Source: a virus. From it: a DNA stretch of 37,479 nt. Location: the IMG/VR virus record IMGVR_UViG_3300021375_000078, positions 1 through 37,479 of that record; one strand, 5' to 3'. Numbering within the stretch: the first letter of the stretch is position 1; the number at the start of each line of letters is the position of its first letter. Of this stretch, positions 1 through 7,676 are shown piece by piece. Made by a program: the position numbers and the translations under genes. The notes below the pieces were generated by a model that worked only from the letters and a program-made list of their open reading frames with translations, made no database searches and was not told the DNA's origin.

Positions 1-99
1 AATATCCTTTATTCTTTGTTCGGGGGATTCAGATATATACCCTCTTGATAAAAATGTGCGGCTGTCTTCATTTAGCCAGTAATATTTATTATATTCCAT
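1..99 (-). CDS. nrdA: Ribonucleotide reductase large (alpha) subunit, N-terminal fragment
   Basis: Only the first 33 codons are inside the window; the gene runs off the left edge. The start ATG at 97-99 lies 13 bases after the nrdB stop. The visible residues (a Y-W-L-N-E-D-S-R stretch, then F-L-S-R-G-Y and an E-Q-R-I patch) match the conserved N-terminal block of RNR alpha subunits, which reduce ribonucleoside diphosphates to deoxynucleotides. Position directly behind nrdB supports an nrdB-nrdA operon supplying dNTPs for phage replication. The catalytic core is not visible, so the assignment depends on the N-terminal block and the neighbour. Confidence 0.8.
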   Translation of the reverse strand, partial: MEYNKYYWLNEDSRTFLSRGYISESPEQRIKDI

Positions 100-112
100 A
101 ATTGTTGGTTTA

Positions 113-1093
113 TTAAAATAAGTCATCAACTGTGATGCTTTTACTCTTTTTGTTATAATCTACACTCTTCTTATAAAAGAAGTCTCCTTCTTTGGTTCCT
201 GTAATTTCTACATCAAACCACTCAGTAGACTTTAATAGTTCTGAGTCAACTTCAAAGATTGACTTTATACCTATCTTCTCTAAAGAATTATTAAATCTGT
301 TTTTTATAAAATTTTGAATAGTTTCCTTAGATAGAAACTTTAGCTCCCCTTTTTGAAATATCCAATCTAGTATATCACACTCAGCAGTATAAGCTTTCAT
401 GCATGCAGAATAGATTAGTTCTTCAAACTCTTTATCAAACCACTCAGGATTTTCTTTCTTGATGATATTGATGATCTCAGCTCCAAAATTACCGTGTATT
501 TCTTCTTCTTTACTAGTGGCCTCTACTACGTTAGATATGCCTTTAAAAACATTCTTTTCTTTGTTAAAGCTCATCATAATTAAGAACTGACTAAACAAAC
601 TTACATGCTCTATGAATAAAGAGAATAATAACACAGATTTAGTATACATCTTATTATCTCTAGAACGTGTACCATCCAGGTACTTCTTTAAGTACTTAAG
701 TCTACCAGCAATAGCTGGTACTTCTATAACATTTTGAAACTCTTTCTCAAGACCTAATATTCTTAGCAACCTAGCATATGCATCTTTGTGTCTTACTTCT
801 GACTCAGCAAATGTCATTCCCACATCACCCACTTCAGTAATAGGCATACGTTTATACATATCAGCCCAGAATGTCTTTACATTGACCTCTATCTGTGCAA
901 TTGCAAGCATGGTCTTCTTAATAACATCACGCTCTTCATTAGAAATAGTTATCTTAAAATCTTGTATGTCTTCTGTAAAATTAAATTCTGTATCAATCCA
1001 ATAGGAATGTCTAATGGCATCTTTATATGCTAGGAGTTGGGGGTATTCATATGGTAAAATGTTTGTTCTAGGTTGAAAAATGTTTTTGTTCAT
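113..1093 (-). CDS. nrdB: Class I ribonucleotide reductase small (beta) subunit
   Basis: This 326-residue protein has the usual length of NrdB, which houses the dinuclear metal centre and tyrosyl radical that start nucleotide reduction by NrdA. Metal-ligand motifs are visible: a probable first carboxylate at E69, an ExxH at E99-H102, E162, and a second ExxH at E197-H200. The tyrosine four residues after H102 (Y106) sits where the radical tyrosine of class Ia enzymes is found. It is followed at once by nrdA. The leader upstream carries a short motif (TTTAATAAAC) shared with nrdA and the gene at 1213-1401. The family is secure; subclass is inferred. Confidence 0.93.
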   Translation of the reverse strand: MNKNIFQPRTNILPYEYPQLLAYKDAIRHSYWIDTEFNFTEDIQDFKITISNEERDVIKKTMLAIAQIEVNVKTFWADMYKRMPITEVGDVGMTFAESEVRHKDAYARLLRILGLEKEFQNVIEVPAIAGRLKYLKKYLDGTRSRDNKMYTKSVLLFSLFIEHVSLFSQFLIMMSFNKEKNVFKGISNVVEATSKEEEIHGNFGAEIINIIKKENPEWFDKEFEELIYSACMKAYTAECDILDWIFQKGELKFLSKETIQNFIKNRFNNSLEKIGIKSIFEVDSELLKSTEWFDVEITGTKEGDFFYKKSVDYNKKSKSITVDDLF

Positions 1094-1138
1094 ATATAAT
1101 ATGTTTATTAAATTAAGATATTCCTTATAGGAAGTAAA

Positions 1139-1168
1139 AGCTACACCTTCTAGAATGAAAATGTAGCT
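1139..1168 (-). terminator. Putative intrinsic terminator or attenuator upstream of nrdB
   Basis: On the minus strand a perfect 7-bp stem (AGCTACA / TGTAGCT, at 1162-1168 and 1139-1145) encloses a 16-base loop and is followed by a short T run. It lies between the small gene at 1213-1401 and nrdB and would limit read-through into the RNR genes. The U tract is weak and the loop is long, so it may be partial. Confidence 0.45.
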
Positions 1169-1212
1169 GCTCAGTAATTATAAAGTATGAAATATTTATT
1201 AGAATAAAAAGA

Positions 1213-1401
1213 CTAATCAGTTATATTTACATAACTTAATGTTAAAAAAATTAGACCTACTTCTAAACCTGTTACGGGGCGGTATTTTTTATCCGTACAT
1301 AATACTTCACAGTTGACTGACTTTATACCAAAAAGAGTTTCTGTTGGTAAAAATTCAATATTAAATTTATTTTTAAATTGTATTGGATCTATTTCATTCA
1401 T
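1213..1401 (-). CDS. Small hypothetical protein (62 aa) upstream of nrdB
   Basis: The product is not recognised. It has no clear membrane segment; it holds two cysteines in a C-E-V-L-C spacing near the middle and a hydrophobic C-terminal third. It is the first leftward gene after the divergent control region and uses the same AT-rich leader motif as nrdB and nrdA, which argues that it is a real gene of the same leftward group. Confidence 0.5.
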   Translation of the reverse strand: MNEIDPIQFKNKFNIEFLPTETLFGIKSVNCEVLCTDKKYRPVTGLEVGLIFLTLSYVNITD

Positions 1402-1437
1402 AAATTAAAATTTATTGGTTTATTAAATAAGACAAAG

Positions 1438-1456
1438 CAAAGATAATATATCTTTG
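1438..1456. promoter_or_regulatory. 19-bp palindrome in the divergent control region (operator or paired -7 elements)
   Basis: CAAAGATA and TATCTTTG are perfect 8-base inverted arms around a 3-base centre. Each arm reads TATCTTTG outward, which fits the Bacteroidota -7 promoter consensus TAnnTTTG on both strands. No well-spaced -33 TTTG is seen for either arm, so an operator is as likely as a pair of promoters. It lies between the leftward gene at 1213-1401 and the rightward virion block. Confidence 0.45.
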
Positions 1457-1477
1457 TGTGTTTGAGTTGTTATATTG

Positions 1478-1492
1478 ATACAAAATTTGTAT
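1478..1492. promoter_or_regulatory. Second palindrome in the divergent control region
   Basis: ATACAAA and TTTGTAT form perfect 7-base arms around one base, 38 bp centre to centre from the first palindrome and sharing its CAAA...TTTG core. It is about 34 bases upstream of the first rightward start codon. An operator for a phage regulator is the simplest reading. Confidence 0.4.
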
Positions 1493-1525
1493 ATTATTAC
1501 TATAGTACTTTTAAAAAAACATAAT

Positions 1526-1777
1526 ATGTTTAAAAAAATCATACATGTTCTTTGGACGTTTAGTTTACAAGATTATTGGAGAGCTATTTGGTCAAAGACT
1601 ACAATTGACGAAAAGGCGGAAGCTACATTGGTAGAAATTGTAAAACGTTATAAGCTTACAGCAACAGAATTATCTGATGTAAGCAAAGCAATTAAAGAGG
1701 TTGGCAATCAATTAGCTCATGTACCTAAAGCAGCTGCTGGTAAAACTAAAAAAAGAAAACCTAGTAAAAAAGCATAG
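1526..1777 (+). CDS. Small protein, first gene of the rightward virion block
   Basis: This 83-residue protein has an amphipathic N-terminus, a helical middle (E-K-A-E-A to A-K-A-I-K) and a very basic Lys-rich tail. I start it at the ATG at 1526 because the longer reading from 1475 would run through the palindromic control region. The function is not recognised; placement suggests a virion or assembly accessory protein, and the basic tail could contact DNA. Its stop is two bases before the next start. Confidence 0.65.
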   Translation: MFKKIIHVLWTFSLQDYWRAIWSKTTIDEKAEATLVEIVKRYKLTATELSDVSKAIKEVGNQLAHVPKAAAGKTKKRKPSKKA

Positions 1778-1779
1778 TA

Positions 1780-1914
1780 ATGGCAAGAGTACAAGTAGCA
1801 GTATATGAAAAACCTTCAAGGTCAAAAAGACCTGGGGTTCATGCAAAAAGTAAAAGTTCTAGTTTAAAAACAAGCAAGAACTATAAAAAAAAATATAAAG
1901 GGCAAGGAAGATGA
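1780..1914 (+). CDS. Basic mini-protein (44 aa)
   Basis: The 44 residues are dominated by Lys, Arg and Ser (K-R-P-G-V-H-A-K-S-K, then K-N-Y-K-K-K-Y-K-G-Q-G-R at the end). Similar R-P-G-x-H-A-K mini-proteins occur, from memory, in environmental phage genomes; the function is unknown. Its TGA overlaps the next ATG as ATGA, and the preceding stop is two bases upstream, so translation is probably coupled. Charge suggests nucleic-acid or packaging contact, which is inference. Confidence 0.65.
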   Translation: MARVQVAVYEKPSRSKRPGVHAKSKSSSLKTSKNYKKKYKGQGR

Positions 1915-2012
1915 GACAAATTTGTTTATTAATAAAATGGTTTACAAAAGGTAAAGTTTGTTTAAGACATTGCCGTCAAGGTCTTTGTAAAAAAACTAAA
2001 AGTAGAATATAA
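1911..2012 (+). CDS. Cys/Lys-rich mini-protein (33 aa)
   Basis: A 33-codon frame starts on ATGA with the previous stop and ends on TAATG with the next start. Four cysteines (residues 5, 17, 21 and 26) alternate with Lys/Arg, which could suggest a small metal site, but no standard zinc motif is clear. The exact start/stop coupling on both sides is the main evidence that it is translated. Function unknown. Confidence 0.5.
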   Translation: MRQICLLIKWFTKGKVCLRHCRQGLCKKTKSRI

Positions 2013-2158
2013 TGGGTGAATGGCAATTAGAAATAGCATTCCATTGGCCACATAATAGATTGGCACTGGGATGGGAAATTATTCATCCAGATGAAGAATT
2101 TAATTATAACACTATAAAAGTATACTTATTTTTTGTAACTTTTACATTGGATATATAA
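2012..2158 (+). CDS. Small conserved-type phage protein (48 aa)
   Basis: The frame encodes a Trp-rich N-terminal half (W-Q-L-E-I, H-W-P-H-N-R, G-W-E) and a hydrophobic C-terminal stretch (V-Y-L-F-F-V-T-F-T-L) that could be a beta strand or short membrane segment. It begins inside the TAATG overlap with the previous gene. Composition is unlike random sequence and resembles small proteins I remember beside phage structural genes, but no function is known. Confidence 0.6.
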   Translation: MGEWQLEIAFHWPHNRLALGWEIIHPDEEFNYNTIKVYLFFVTFTLDI

Positions 2159-2169
2159 ACATAAAAAAA

Positions 2170-2382
2170 ATGAATAAAAAAATTACAGCATTACCAACTC
2201 AAAAAACACCAAAAAAAGGTGGTAATTTACTATCATCAGATGGTGGTGAATTAGATAAAATGATGATGGGTTCAATACTTGAAAAAATGCAAAAAGGTGG
2301 AAATGCAAAAAGAATTGCTAGTAAAGCAGATGGGACAGAACAATTACAAGAGTATAAAATAGGTGGGTGGACACACTCATAG
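2170..2382 (+). CDS. Gly/Met/Lys-rich small protein (70 aa)
   Basis: The protein carries K-K-G-G, D-G-G-E, M-M-M-G and K-G-G repeats and ends in G-G-W-T-H-S. It is not recognised. The Gly-Gly style is shared with the 62-residue product at 3450-3638, so both may belong to one class of small virion-associated proteins seen in marine phages. The start ATG follows an A-rich leader 11 bases after the previous stop. Confidence 0.6.
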   Translation: MNKKITALPTQKTPKKGGNLLSSDGGELDKMMMGSILEKMQKGGNAKRIASKADGTEQLQEYKIGGWTHS

Positions 2383-2395
2383 TAAATATTAAAAA

Positions 2396-2989
2396 ATGAA
2401 TATCTTAACTGATGTATTAAGTTTAATTAAAAGATCTGTTTTTGCAAAGAAAGCAAACTTAGACGATGTTCTTATTTTGGGAACTAATGAACAGCCTGAT
2501 ATGACAGGTGTTGCATCACCAATTCCTTATAAGAGTATTAAAGTTATAAAAGTTAAAGACTTTAAAATTGCTTCTGAACATTGTAATCATGCAAATGCTC
2601 CAGCTGTTCCAACAACAAATGGTCAAGTTTATCAAACAACTGTTGTAGATCCTGAAACAGATGAATGTACCGTTTACTTTAGATCTTTAAAGTCTTTAAG
2701 TAGTAATCTTTCCATTGCTATATCTTCAGATAATAATTATGTAGAATTAGAAACAACAGGTGAACCAAATACAGCACAAAGTTTAGGTTCAGGTCAAGTT
2801 GTTTATAGCGGTAAAGTTGGTGAAACACTTCAGTTTAAATCTTTAAGCGCATCAGGTATAGAATTAACTTCTACTGCAAGTGATATTACAATAGGTCCAG
2901 CAACAGCATTAAGGTTAACAGACCCAAATGGACAAGTATGGCAATTAGGCGTAGATATTTCAGGCAACTTAACAACAACCCAAGTATAA
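2396..2989 (+). CDS. Putative virion structural protein, beta-rich (197 aa)
   Basis: The N-terminal 30 residues (T-D-V-L-S-L-I-K-R, then K-K and L-D-D) resemble the start of the large adhesin at 4224-7673, suggesting a shared virion-docking segment. The rest is Ser/Thr/Gly-rich and looks like beta structure, ending with N-G-Q-V-W-Q-L-G-V-D and a polar tail. Its TAA overlaps the holin ATG (TAATG at 2987-2991). A tail or baseplate accessory role is inferred from context, not from a recognised domain. Confidence 0.6.
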   Translation: MNILTDVLSLIKRSVFAKKANLDDVLILGTNEQPDMTGVASPIPYKSIKVIKVKDFKIASEHCNHANAPAVPTTNGQVYQTTVVDPETDECTVYFRSLKSLSSNLSIAISSDNNYVELETTGEPNTAQSLGSGQVVYSGKVGETLQFKSLSASGIELTSTASDITIGPATALRLTDPNGQVWQLGVDISGNLTTTQV

Positions 2990-3444
2990 TGGAAAAGCAA
3001 AAGAAAAAATTTAAAGATACAAAAGTTGGGAAATTTTTGTTAGGGGCTGGTTCAGGTATTGTAGATACAGTTGGAGATCTATTACCTAATTCAGGTGTTT
3101 TAGGTATAGTAAAGAATCTTATTGATAAAGATCCTACATTAAAGCCTGAAGATAAAGAAAAAGCTATGAAACTTCTTGAATTAGATATGATTGAAATGCA
3201 AGAAGTCACAAAACGTTGGGATAGTGATATGAAATCAGATTCTTGGTTAAGTAAAAATACAAGACCATTGACACTGGTCTATTTAACAATTATCACTTCT
3301 TTATACATTGTACTTGATTCATTAGATATTGCATTTGATATAGATGAAAGTTGGGTAGAATTATTAAAGACTTTATTGGTTACAATTTATGTGGCTTATT
3401 TTGGCTCACGCGGATTTGAAAAGTATACAACAATTAAAAAATAG
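2989..3444 (+). CDS. 3TM-type holin (GTA_holin_3TM-like)
   Basis: The 151-residue protein has a basic N-terminus, an acidic helical region (L-K-P-E-D-K-E-K-A, then L-E-L-D-M-I-E-M-Q-E), a conserved-looking S-K-N-T-R-P-L-T block at about residues 87-94, and two hydrophobic helices at about 94-112 and 125-142. This order matches the GTA 3TM holin family, in which the Arg-Pro precedes the membrane region. Such proteins form the inner-membrane lesion that times lysis. I use ATG 2989, in the TAATG overlap, rather than an upstream in-frame ATG at 2938 that would overlap the previous gene by 50 bases. No endolysin is adjacent. Confidence 0.75.
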   Translation: MEKQKKKFKDTKVGKFLLGAGSGIVDTVGDLLPNSGVLGIVKNLIDKDPTLKPEDKEKAMKLLELDMIEMQEVTKRWDSDMKSDSWLSKNTRPLTLVYLTIITSLYIVLDSLDIAFDIDESWVELLKTLLVTIYVAYFGSRGFEKYTTIKK

Positions 3445-3449
3445 AAATT

Positions 3450-3638
3450 ATGAAAAAAACAATGTATAGAAAAGGTGGAAGTACTTATGGAGCTGGTGAT
3501 GGTGACATTACACCGAATAAAGCACGTATGAATCAAATGGCTAAAGGTGGAGGACTAATGGGCTATATGAATGGCGGAGATGTCCTTGACCCAAGTACTA
3601 TGGGATATGGTGGATCAATGAAAATGAAAAAGAAATAA
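3450..3638 (+). CDS. Gly/Met-rich small protein (62 aa)
   Basis: Nearly half the residues are Gly, Met or Lys (Y-R-K-G-G-S-T-Y-G-A-G, K-G-G-G-L-M-G-Y-M-N-G-G, M-K-M-K-K-K). It starts five bases after the holin stop and ends two bases before the next ATG. No domain is recognised. It resembles the 2170-2382 product in style and may be a virion or assembly peptide. Confidence 0.6.
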   Translation: MKKTMYRKGGSTYGAGDGDITPNKARMNQMAKGGGLMGYMNGGDVLDPSTMGYGGSMKMKKK

Positions 3639-3640
3639 CC

Positions 3641-3862
3641 ATGGCAAAAAAAATATCATTCCCGGAAGGAACAGGAAAAATAGAGAATGGATATTTTGAT
3701 CCTACATCAGTATATTCAAAAACTCTAATGAAAAGAAATGCAAAAAAAGTTGCTAAAAGACAAAGAATAGCTAAATCAGGTATTAAATGTGATATGGATT
3801 CTACAAGATCACCTGAACCTGTTCAATCAGCAGCTTTTAAAAAAGGATTTAGAAATAGTTAA
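3641..3862 (+). CDS. Small basic protein (73 aa)
   Basis: A Lys/Arg-rich protein with a central K-R-N-A-K-K-V-A-K-R-Q-R run and a conserved-looking E-N-G-Y-F-D-P segment near the N-terminus. The function is unknown; basic charge and location between holin and decoration-like genes suggest a virion or DNA-contacting role. Spacing to both neighbours is 2-5 bases, so it belongs to the same operon. Confidence 0.6.
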   Translation: MAKKISFPEGTGKIENGYFDPTSVYSKTLMKRNAKKVAKRQRIAKSGIKCDMDSTRSPEPVQSAAFKKGFRNS

Positions 3863-3867
3863 AAATT

Positions 3868-4212
3868 ATGGCACAATTAACAGCTCAACAAATATCACAA
3901 GCTGGTTTAGAACCAACATATGTTACTCCGAGTGTAACTGGTGATCAATTAGCCAATACAGGTAAAGAGTTTTTTCATGTGCAAAACAATGGTACAGTTG
4001 CAATGACTGCAACATTAGTGCCTTATGTTACTACATATCAAGATCCTTCATTAGGTCAATTAGTTAAAGAAAATGCAGTATTAAATTTAGCAGCTGGTGA
4101 AGAAGGTTTTTTGGGACCTTTTGAAATTGCTGCATTTAGCAGTACTGATGGTAATATAACAATAACATGTTCAACTCAAACAAATATATTGGTTGCGGCT
4201 TTGTATTTATAA
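3868..4212 (+). CDS. Putative head decoration / virion surface protein (114 aa)
   Basis: The sequence starts with a helical L-T-A-Q-Q-I-x-Q-A-G-L-E-P segment, followed by beta-like stretches with F-F-H-V-Q-N-N-G-T-V-A-M-T-A-T-L and a G-P-F-E-I-A-A-F motif. This arrangement is typical of small phage capsid-decoration or joining proteins in which a G-x-x-F-x-H-V-x-N-x-G core forms the first strands. The exact role is an inference from pattern and location. Confidence 0.55.
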   Translation: MAQLTAQQISQAGLEPTYVTPSVTGDQLANTGKEFFHVQNNGTVAMTATLVPYVTTYQDPSLGQLVKENAVLNLAAGEEGFLGPFEIAAFSSTDGNITITCSTQTNILVAALYL

Positions 4213-4223
4213 ATAATTAAATC

Positions 4224-7200
4224 ATGAGTGTATATACACAAGAAGTATTAGGACTTTTAAATAGAAATAAAAAGAAAATTAAACTTGATAAGATCAAAGA
4301 TCATTTTGAGTTTGGTAAGTTGTATAGGAATAGTTCTTTAAATACAGGATCTACATATAATCCAACTATGGAGCCATTTGTTATTAAATGGGGAGACTTC
4401 AAGTGTGCTACAGAAGAGGGAATGGTTAGACAAGACCCTACCGGCACTCAAGAACGTTACATTACAATGTGGACAGATCCTGTTTTTCAAGGTGATTGTA
4501 ATACAGCAACTATTACTAAAACAATTATTTCTCAGAATGATCTGGGTACTATTATTAATATTGCTGGAGACACTGTTATAGAAGGAGATTTACAAGTAGA
4601 CCAAAATGCTAATATAAATTTACAACTAACAGCTGGTTCAGCAAATATATTAGACCTTACAGAAGATCGTATAGTTATTGTAGGGCCTAATGGTGAACTT
4701 GAGGATGATGCCAATTTAACATTTGATGGAATAGAATTTAATATTGGTCAGGGTAATTTTACCGTTCAAGTAAATACAGGTAATACTCAGATTATTGGAA
4801 CTTTGGATGTTGATGATCAAGCTACTCTTGCTAGTGCTAATGTTGAAGACCTTACTAATGATAGAATTGTTATAGTAGGAGTTGATGGTGAGCTGGAAGA
4901 TGATGCAAACTTTACAATGGATGGTACAACCTTTACGGCTAATGTAAATGTTATTCATGGTACAGATGTACCAGCAGGTGTACCAACACACACCACAACT
5001 ATAAACTCTAATCTTAAATTAGAAGGCCCTGTTTATGATTCACTAGGATCTGTTGGTGGATTAAATAAAATTCTTGTTGGTTTAGCAGATGGTAGAGTAA
5101 AATGGCAAGATGATGATCTTGTTGAAGCATTAACATATGGATCACTATGGCAAGGAGATCCTACAAACTATAAAGTAGAATTACCAATTGGCACAGTTGA
5201 TCAGATTCTTATTTCTGATGGTACTACATTTTCTTGGCAGGATAATCCTGCAGCAATTGTAGGTGAGGCATGTGATGTTTATAGACTACCACTATGGACA
5301 CCAGATTCAAATACACTGGGATGCTCTATATTAATTCAAGATGGTAACTCTACTACTCCAGCTACTAAAGTTACAATTGAAGGTGAAGCTATAGTAGAAG
5401 GTGATTTACATGTAGAAACTAATACTTTTCTTGAAGGTAATGTTGAGGTCAACGGAACAACAAAATTAGATACACTTGCTCAAGATGATACGCTTGTTCA
5501 AGTTCTTGTAAGAGATGTAGCAAATGATAATTTAATTAAATTTAGAGATGCATCTAGTATTAAACCACAAGTTGGCTTTGATACATTAGACATGTTACCT
5601 GATGGTTGGGCATCAACCGATGGTAACTTTAATGCATATGTAAAGCTTGATGACACAACAACTGCAGTCAAAAATATTAAAGATATGGATTGGCTTGTTG
5701 ATGGAGATAGAGTTGTAGTAATTGCAGAGAATACTAAAACAGGTACATTATTAGCTGATAACGTTATTCAGTTCCCATCATGGCAGTATCCAGGTCCTGG
5801 AGGTAGAGCAGTCTCTAATTTTAGTTCATGGAATCAAGCAAGTATAGATGTTGGGTGGACGGGTGCTGTTAATAATGGATATCAGACCTCAACTCTTTTA
5901 TTTGGTGAAAAAATTAAATTTAAAGCAGAGATGTATGCTGATCCTGGTTCTCTAAATAATCAACTAAACTGGGATGCATGTTGCAAGATATATTCTAATA
6001 ATACATGTCCTACAGGTTCAAATGGTTCAACCACTATTAATGAAGATACATCATTTAGTGGATCATTTAATGGTATTGATGATGGATATGGTGGATATGG
6101 ATTAACATATTCAATTGTAAGCGGTCCTTCAAATGGTACGGTAACTCTTACTGACCCTAGCACAGGAGCTTTTACATATACACCCAATACTAATTACTTT
6201 GGTACAGATGTTATTACATGGGAAGCTACAGATGGGTATTGTACTAGTAATCAATATACTTTTACAATTACAATTAATGCTGTAGATGATGCTCCAGTAT
6301 GGACATCTATTGATCCTGTAACTGCAAATACTTACCCAAATCTAACAGGTGGTGATACATGGACTTACAATTGGACAGTAGCTGATGCAGACACTCCATG
6401 TGCAAGTTTAACTTTCCCATCTCAAACTATACCTTCATGGTTAACGTTTACCAATAATGGTGATTGTACCGGAACACTTTCTGGAACTTTTCCTGCTACG
6501 GGCGGTACATTTTCAGTTCAACTAAATGTTAGTGATGGAACAAGCACTAGTTCACAGTCTTTTGAAATTGGAGGGTTAGCAGTAGATAATGATACATACT
6601 TTGTGACTTGGTTTGATGGTTCTGGATCAATGGATACTACAGGTGTAATTCTTTCAGCAATTTCTAGTACAGCTACTGTGGTTGCTAAATCTGATGGAAG
6701 TGGTTCTGGAACAACTGCCTTACGACTTAATCCAGGTGTTTCAAATGATGTAGGTATGTATGTAGATGACCCATCAGGAGATGCATTTAATGGTTATGAA
6801 CTTCTTGTAGTTGGTATGACTGTTTCTGGTACCGGTATACCTGCAGGAACAACAATTGTAAATGCAACAGGCACACTATTAACCTTAAGCAATAATCATA
6901 CAACTAGTGTTGGTGATATAATTACTTTTGCTAGAACAGCTGCTCAAAAAACTGCTGATTATAATGATATAAGTACATTTAGAAACTTACTTCAAGATTT
7001 TTATGCAACAGGTGGAGTAGAAGGAACACCAGATTTTAATACAGACCCAGCTACAAATGGTGCTAACAGATATGATACTCACGTAAAATTTGGATGGGAT
7101 AATTATAATGCTGAAGGTAATGGAGAAAGACAAATACAATACTTGGCTAACTTAGGTAACCCAATTAATAGAGGTGCAGGACAGCTTTTTGAAAATGCTT

Positions 7201-7673
7201 CTACAGTTGTAGTAATGGCATGGGGTGATGAATCAGATAACTGGTATTACAATCCTGGTAATCCACCCACTCCAGGAAATTTATTTACTGATCCTACTTC
7301 AGGTAATGGTTTAAGAGTTGCCAATGATGTAGCGGAAGTACAACAATTTATAACAACATCAGAAACTAATGCTGGTAGTAATCAAATTTATAGGGGTATT
7401 TGGTTTAGTGTTGCTGATAATACCCTTTATAGACAGATCGGTCAAGGATTACAAAATGGTATAAGTCCTAACTCACAATTTGGAGGCACTTGGACTGATG
7501 CTGATTTATTAACAGCTCAATCATCCGGTTCTCCTACAAGAATACAATATGCAGGACAAACAGGAGACACAGACTATGGAAGTGGTATTGCTGCAAATAA
7601 TACTACAGCAGGGTATTATAGAAGTGTAGTTCTTGCTAAGTTAAATGATAGTGGATTTACAACTTTAACCTAA
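4224..7673 (+). CDS. Large tail/adhesin protein with tandem repeats, cadherin-like and vWA domains (1149 aa)
   Basis: The N-terminal 30 residues resemble those of the 2396-2989 product and may dock on the virion. Residues 139-169 and 204-234 are near-identical repeats (D-R-I-V-I-V-G, then G-E-L-E-D-D-A-N). A beta-rich middle with many E-G-D-L/V-x-V turns runs to about 590. A cadherin/VCBS-like domain covers about 600-695, then an Ig-like stretch with P-S-W-L-T-F. From about 790 a vWA-like domain begins with a full MIDAS motif D798-G-S-G-S, interrupted by a G-T-G-I-P-A-G-T-T beta module at about 815-905. The protein probably binds the host surface with Ca/Mg-dependent adhesion. It is the last and largest gene of the rightward block. 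Confidence 0.75.
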   Translation: MSVYTQEVLGLLNRNKKKIKLDKIKDHFEFGKLYRNSSLNTGSTYNPTMEPFVIKWGDFKCATEEGMVRQDPTGTQERYITMWTDPVFQGDCNTATITKTIISQNDLGTIINIAGDTVIEGDLQVDQNANINLQLTAGSANILDLTEDRIVIVGPNGELEDDANLTFDGIEFNIGQGNFTVQVNTGNTQIIGTLDVDDQATLASANVEDLTNDRIVIVGVDGELEDDANFTMDGTTFTANVNVIHGTDVPAGVPTHTTTINSNLKLEGPVYDSLGSVGGLNKILVGLADGRVKWQDDDLVEALTYGSLWQGDPTNYKVELPIGTVDQILISDGTTFSWQDNPAAIVGEACDVYRLPLWTPDSNTLGCSILIQDGNSTTPATKVTIEGEAIVEGDLHVETNTFLEGNVEVNGTTKLDTLAQDDTLVQVLVRDVANDNLIKFRDASSIKPQVGFDTLDMLPDGWASTDGNFNAYVKLDDTTTAVKNIKDMDWLVDGDRVVVIAENTKTGTLLADNVIQFPSWQYPGPGGRAVSNFSSWNQASIDVGWTGAVNNGYQTSTLLFGEKIKFKAEMYADPGSLNNQLNWDACCKIYSNNTCPTGSNGSTTINEDTSFSGSFNGIDDGYGGYGLTYSIVSGPSNGTVTLTDPSTGAFTYTPNTNYFGTDVITWEATDGYCTSNQYTFTITINAVDDAPVWTSIDPVTANTYPNLTGGDTWTYNWTVADADTPCASLTFPSQTIPSWLTFTNNGDCTGTLSGTFPATGGTFSVQLNVSDGTSTSSQSFEIGGLAVDNDTYFVTWFDGSGSMDTTGVILSAISSTATVVAKSDGSGSGTTALRLNPGVSNDVGMYVDDPSGDAFNGYELLVVGMTVSGTGIPAGTTIVNATGTLLTLSNNHTTSVGDIITFARTAAQKTADYNDISTFRNLLQDFYATGGVEGTPDFNTDPATNGANRYDTHVKFGWDNYNAEGNGERQIQYLANLGNPINRGAGQLFENASTVVVMAWGDESDNWYYNPGNPPTPGNLFTDPTSGNGLRVANDVAEVQQFITTSETNAGSNQIYRGIWFSVADNTLYRQIGQGLQNGISPNSQFGGTWTDADLLTAQSSGSPTRIQYAGQTGDTDYGSGIAANNTTAGYYRSVVLAKLNDSGFTTLT

Positions 7674-7676
7674 AAA

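Noticed and set aside
786-1004. Plus-strand frame opposite nrdB
   Set aside because: It is a mirror of a highly conserved enzyme gene, has no operon context and a composition driven by the complementary strand.
2938-2988. Longer start for the holin at 2938
   Set aside because: It would overlap the preceding structural gene by about 50 bases, while the ATG at 2989 forms a TAATG coupling like the neighbouring genes.
4224-7673. Adhesin as target of a diversity-generating retroelement
   Set aside because: No reverse transcriptase or template repeat is seen in the window; the internal repeats are better explained by domain duplication.
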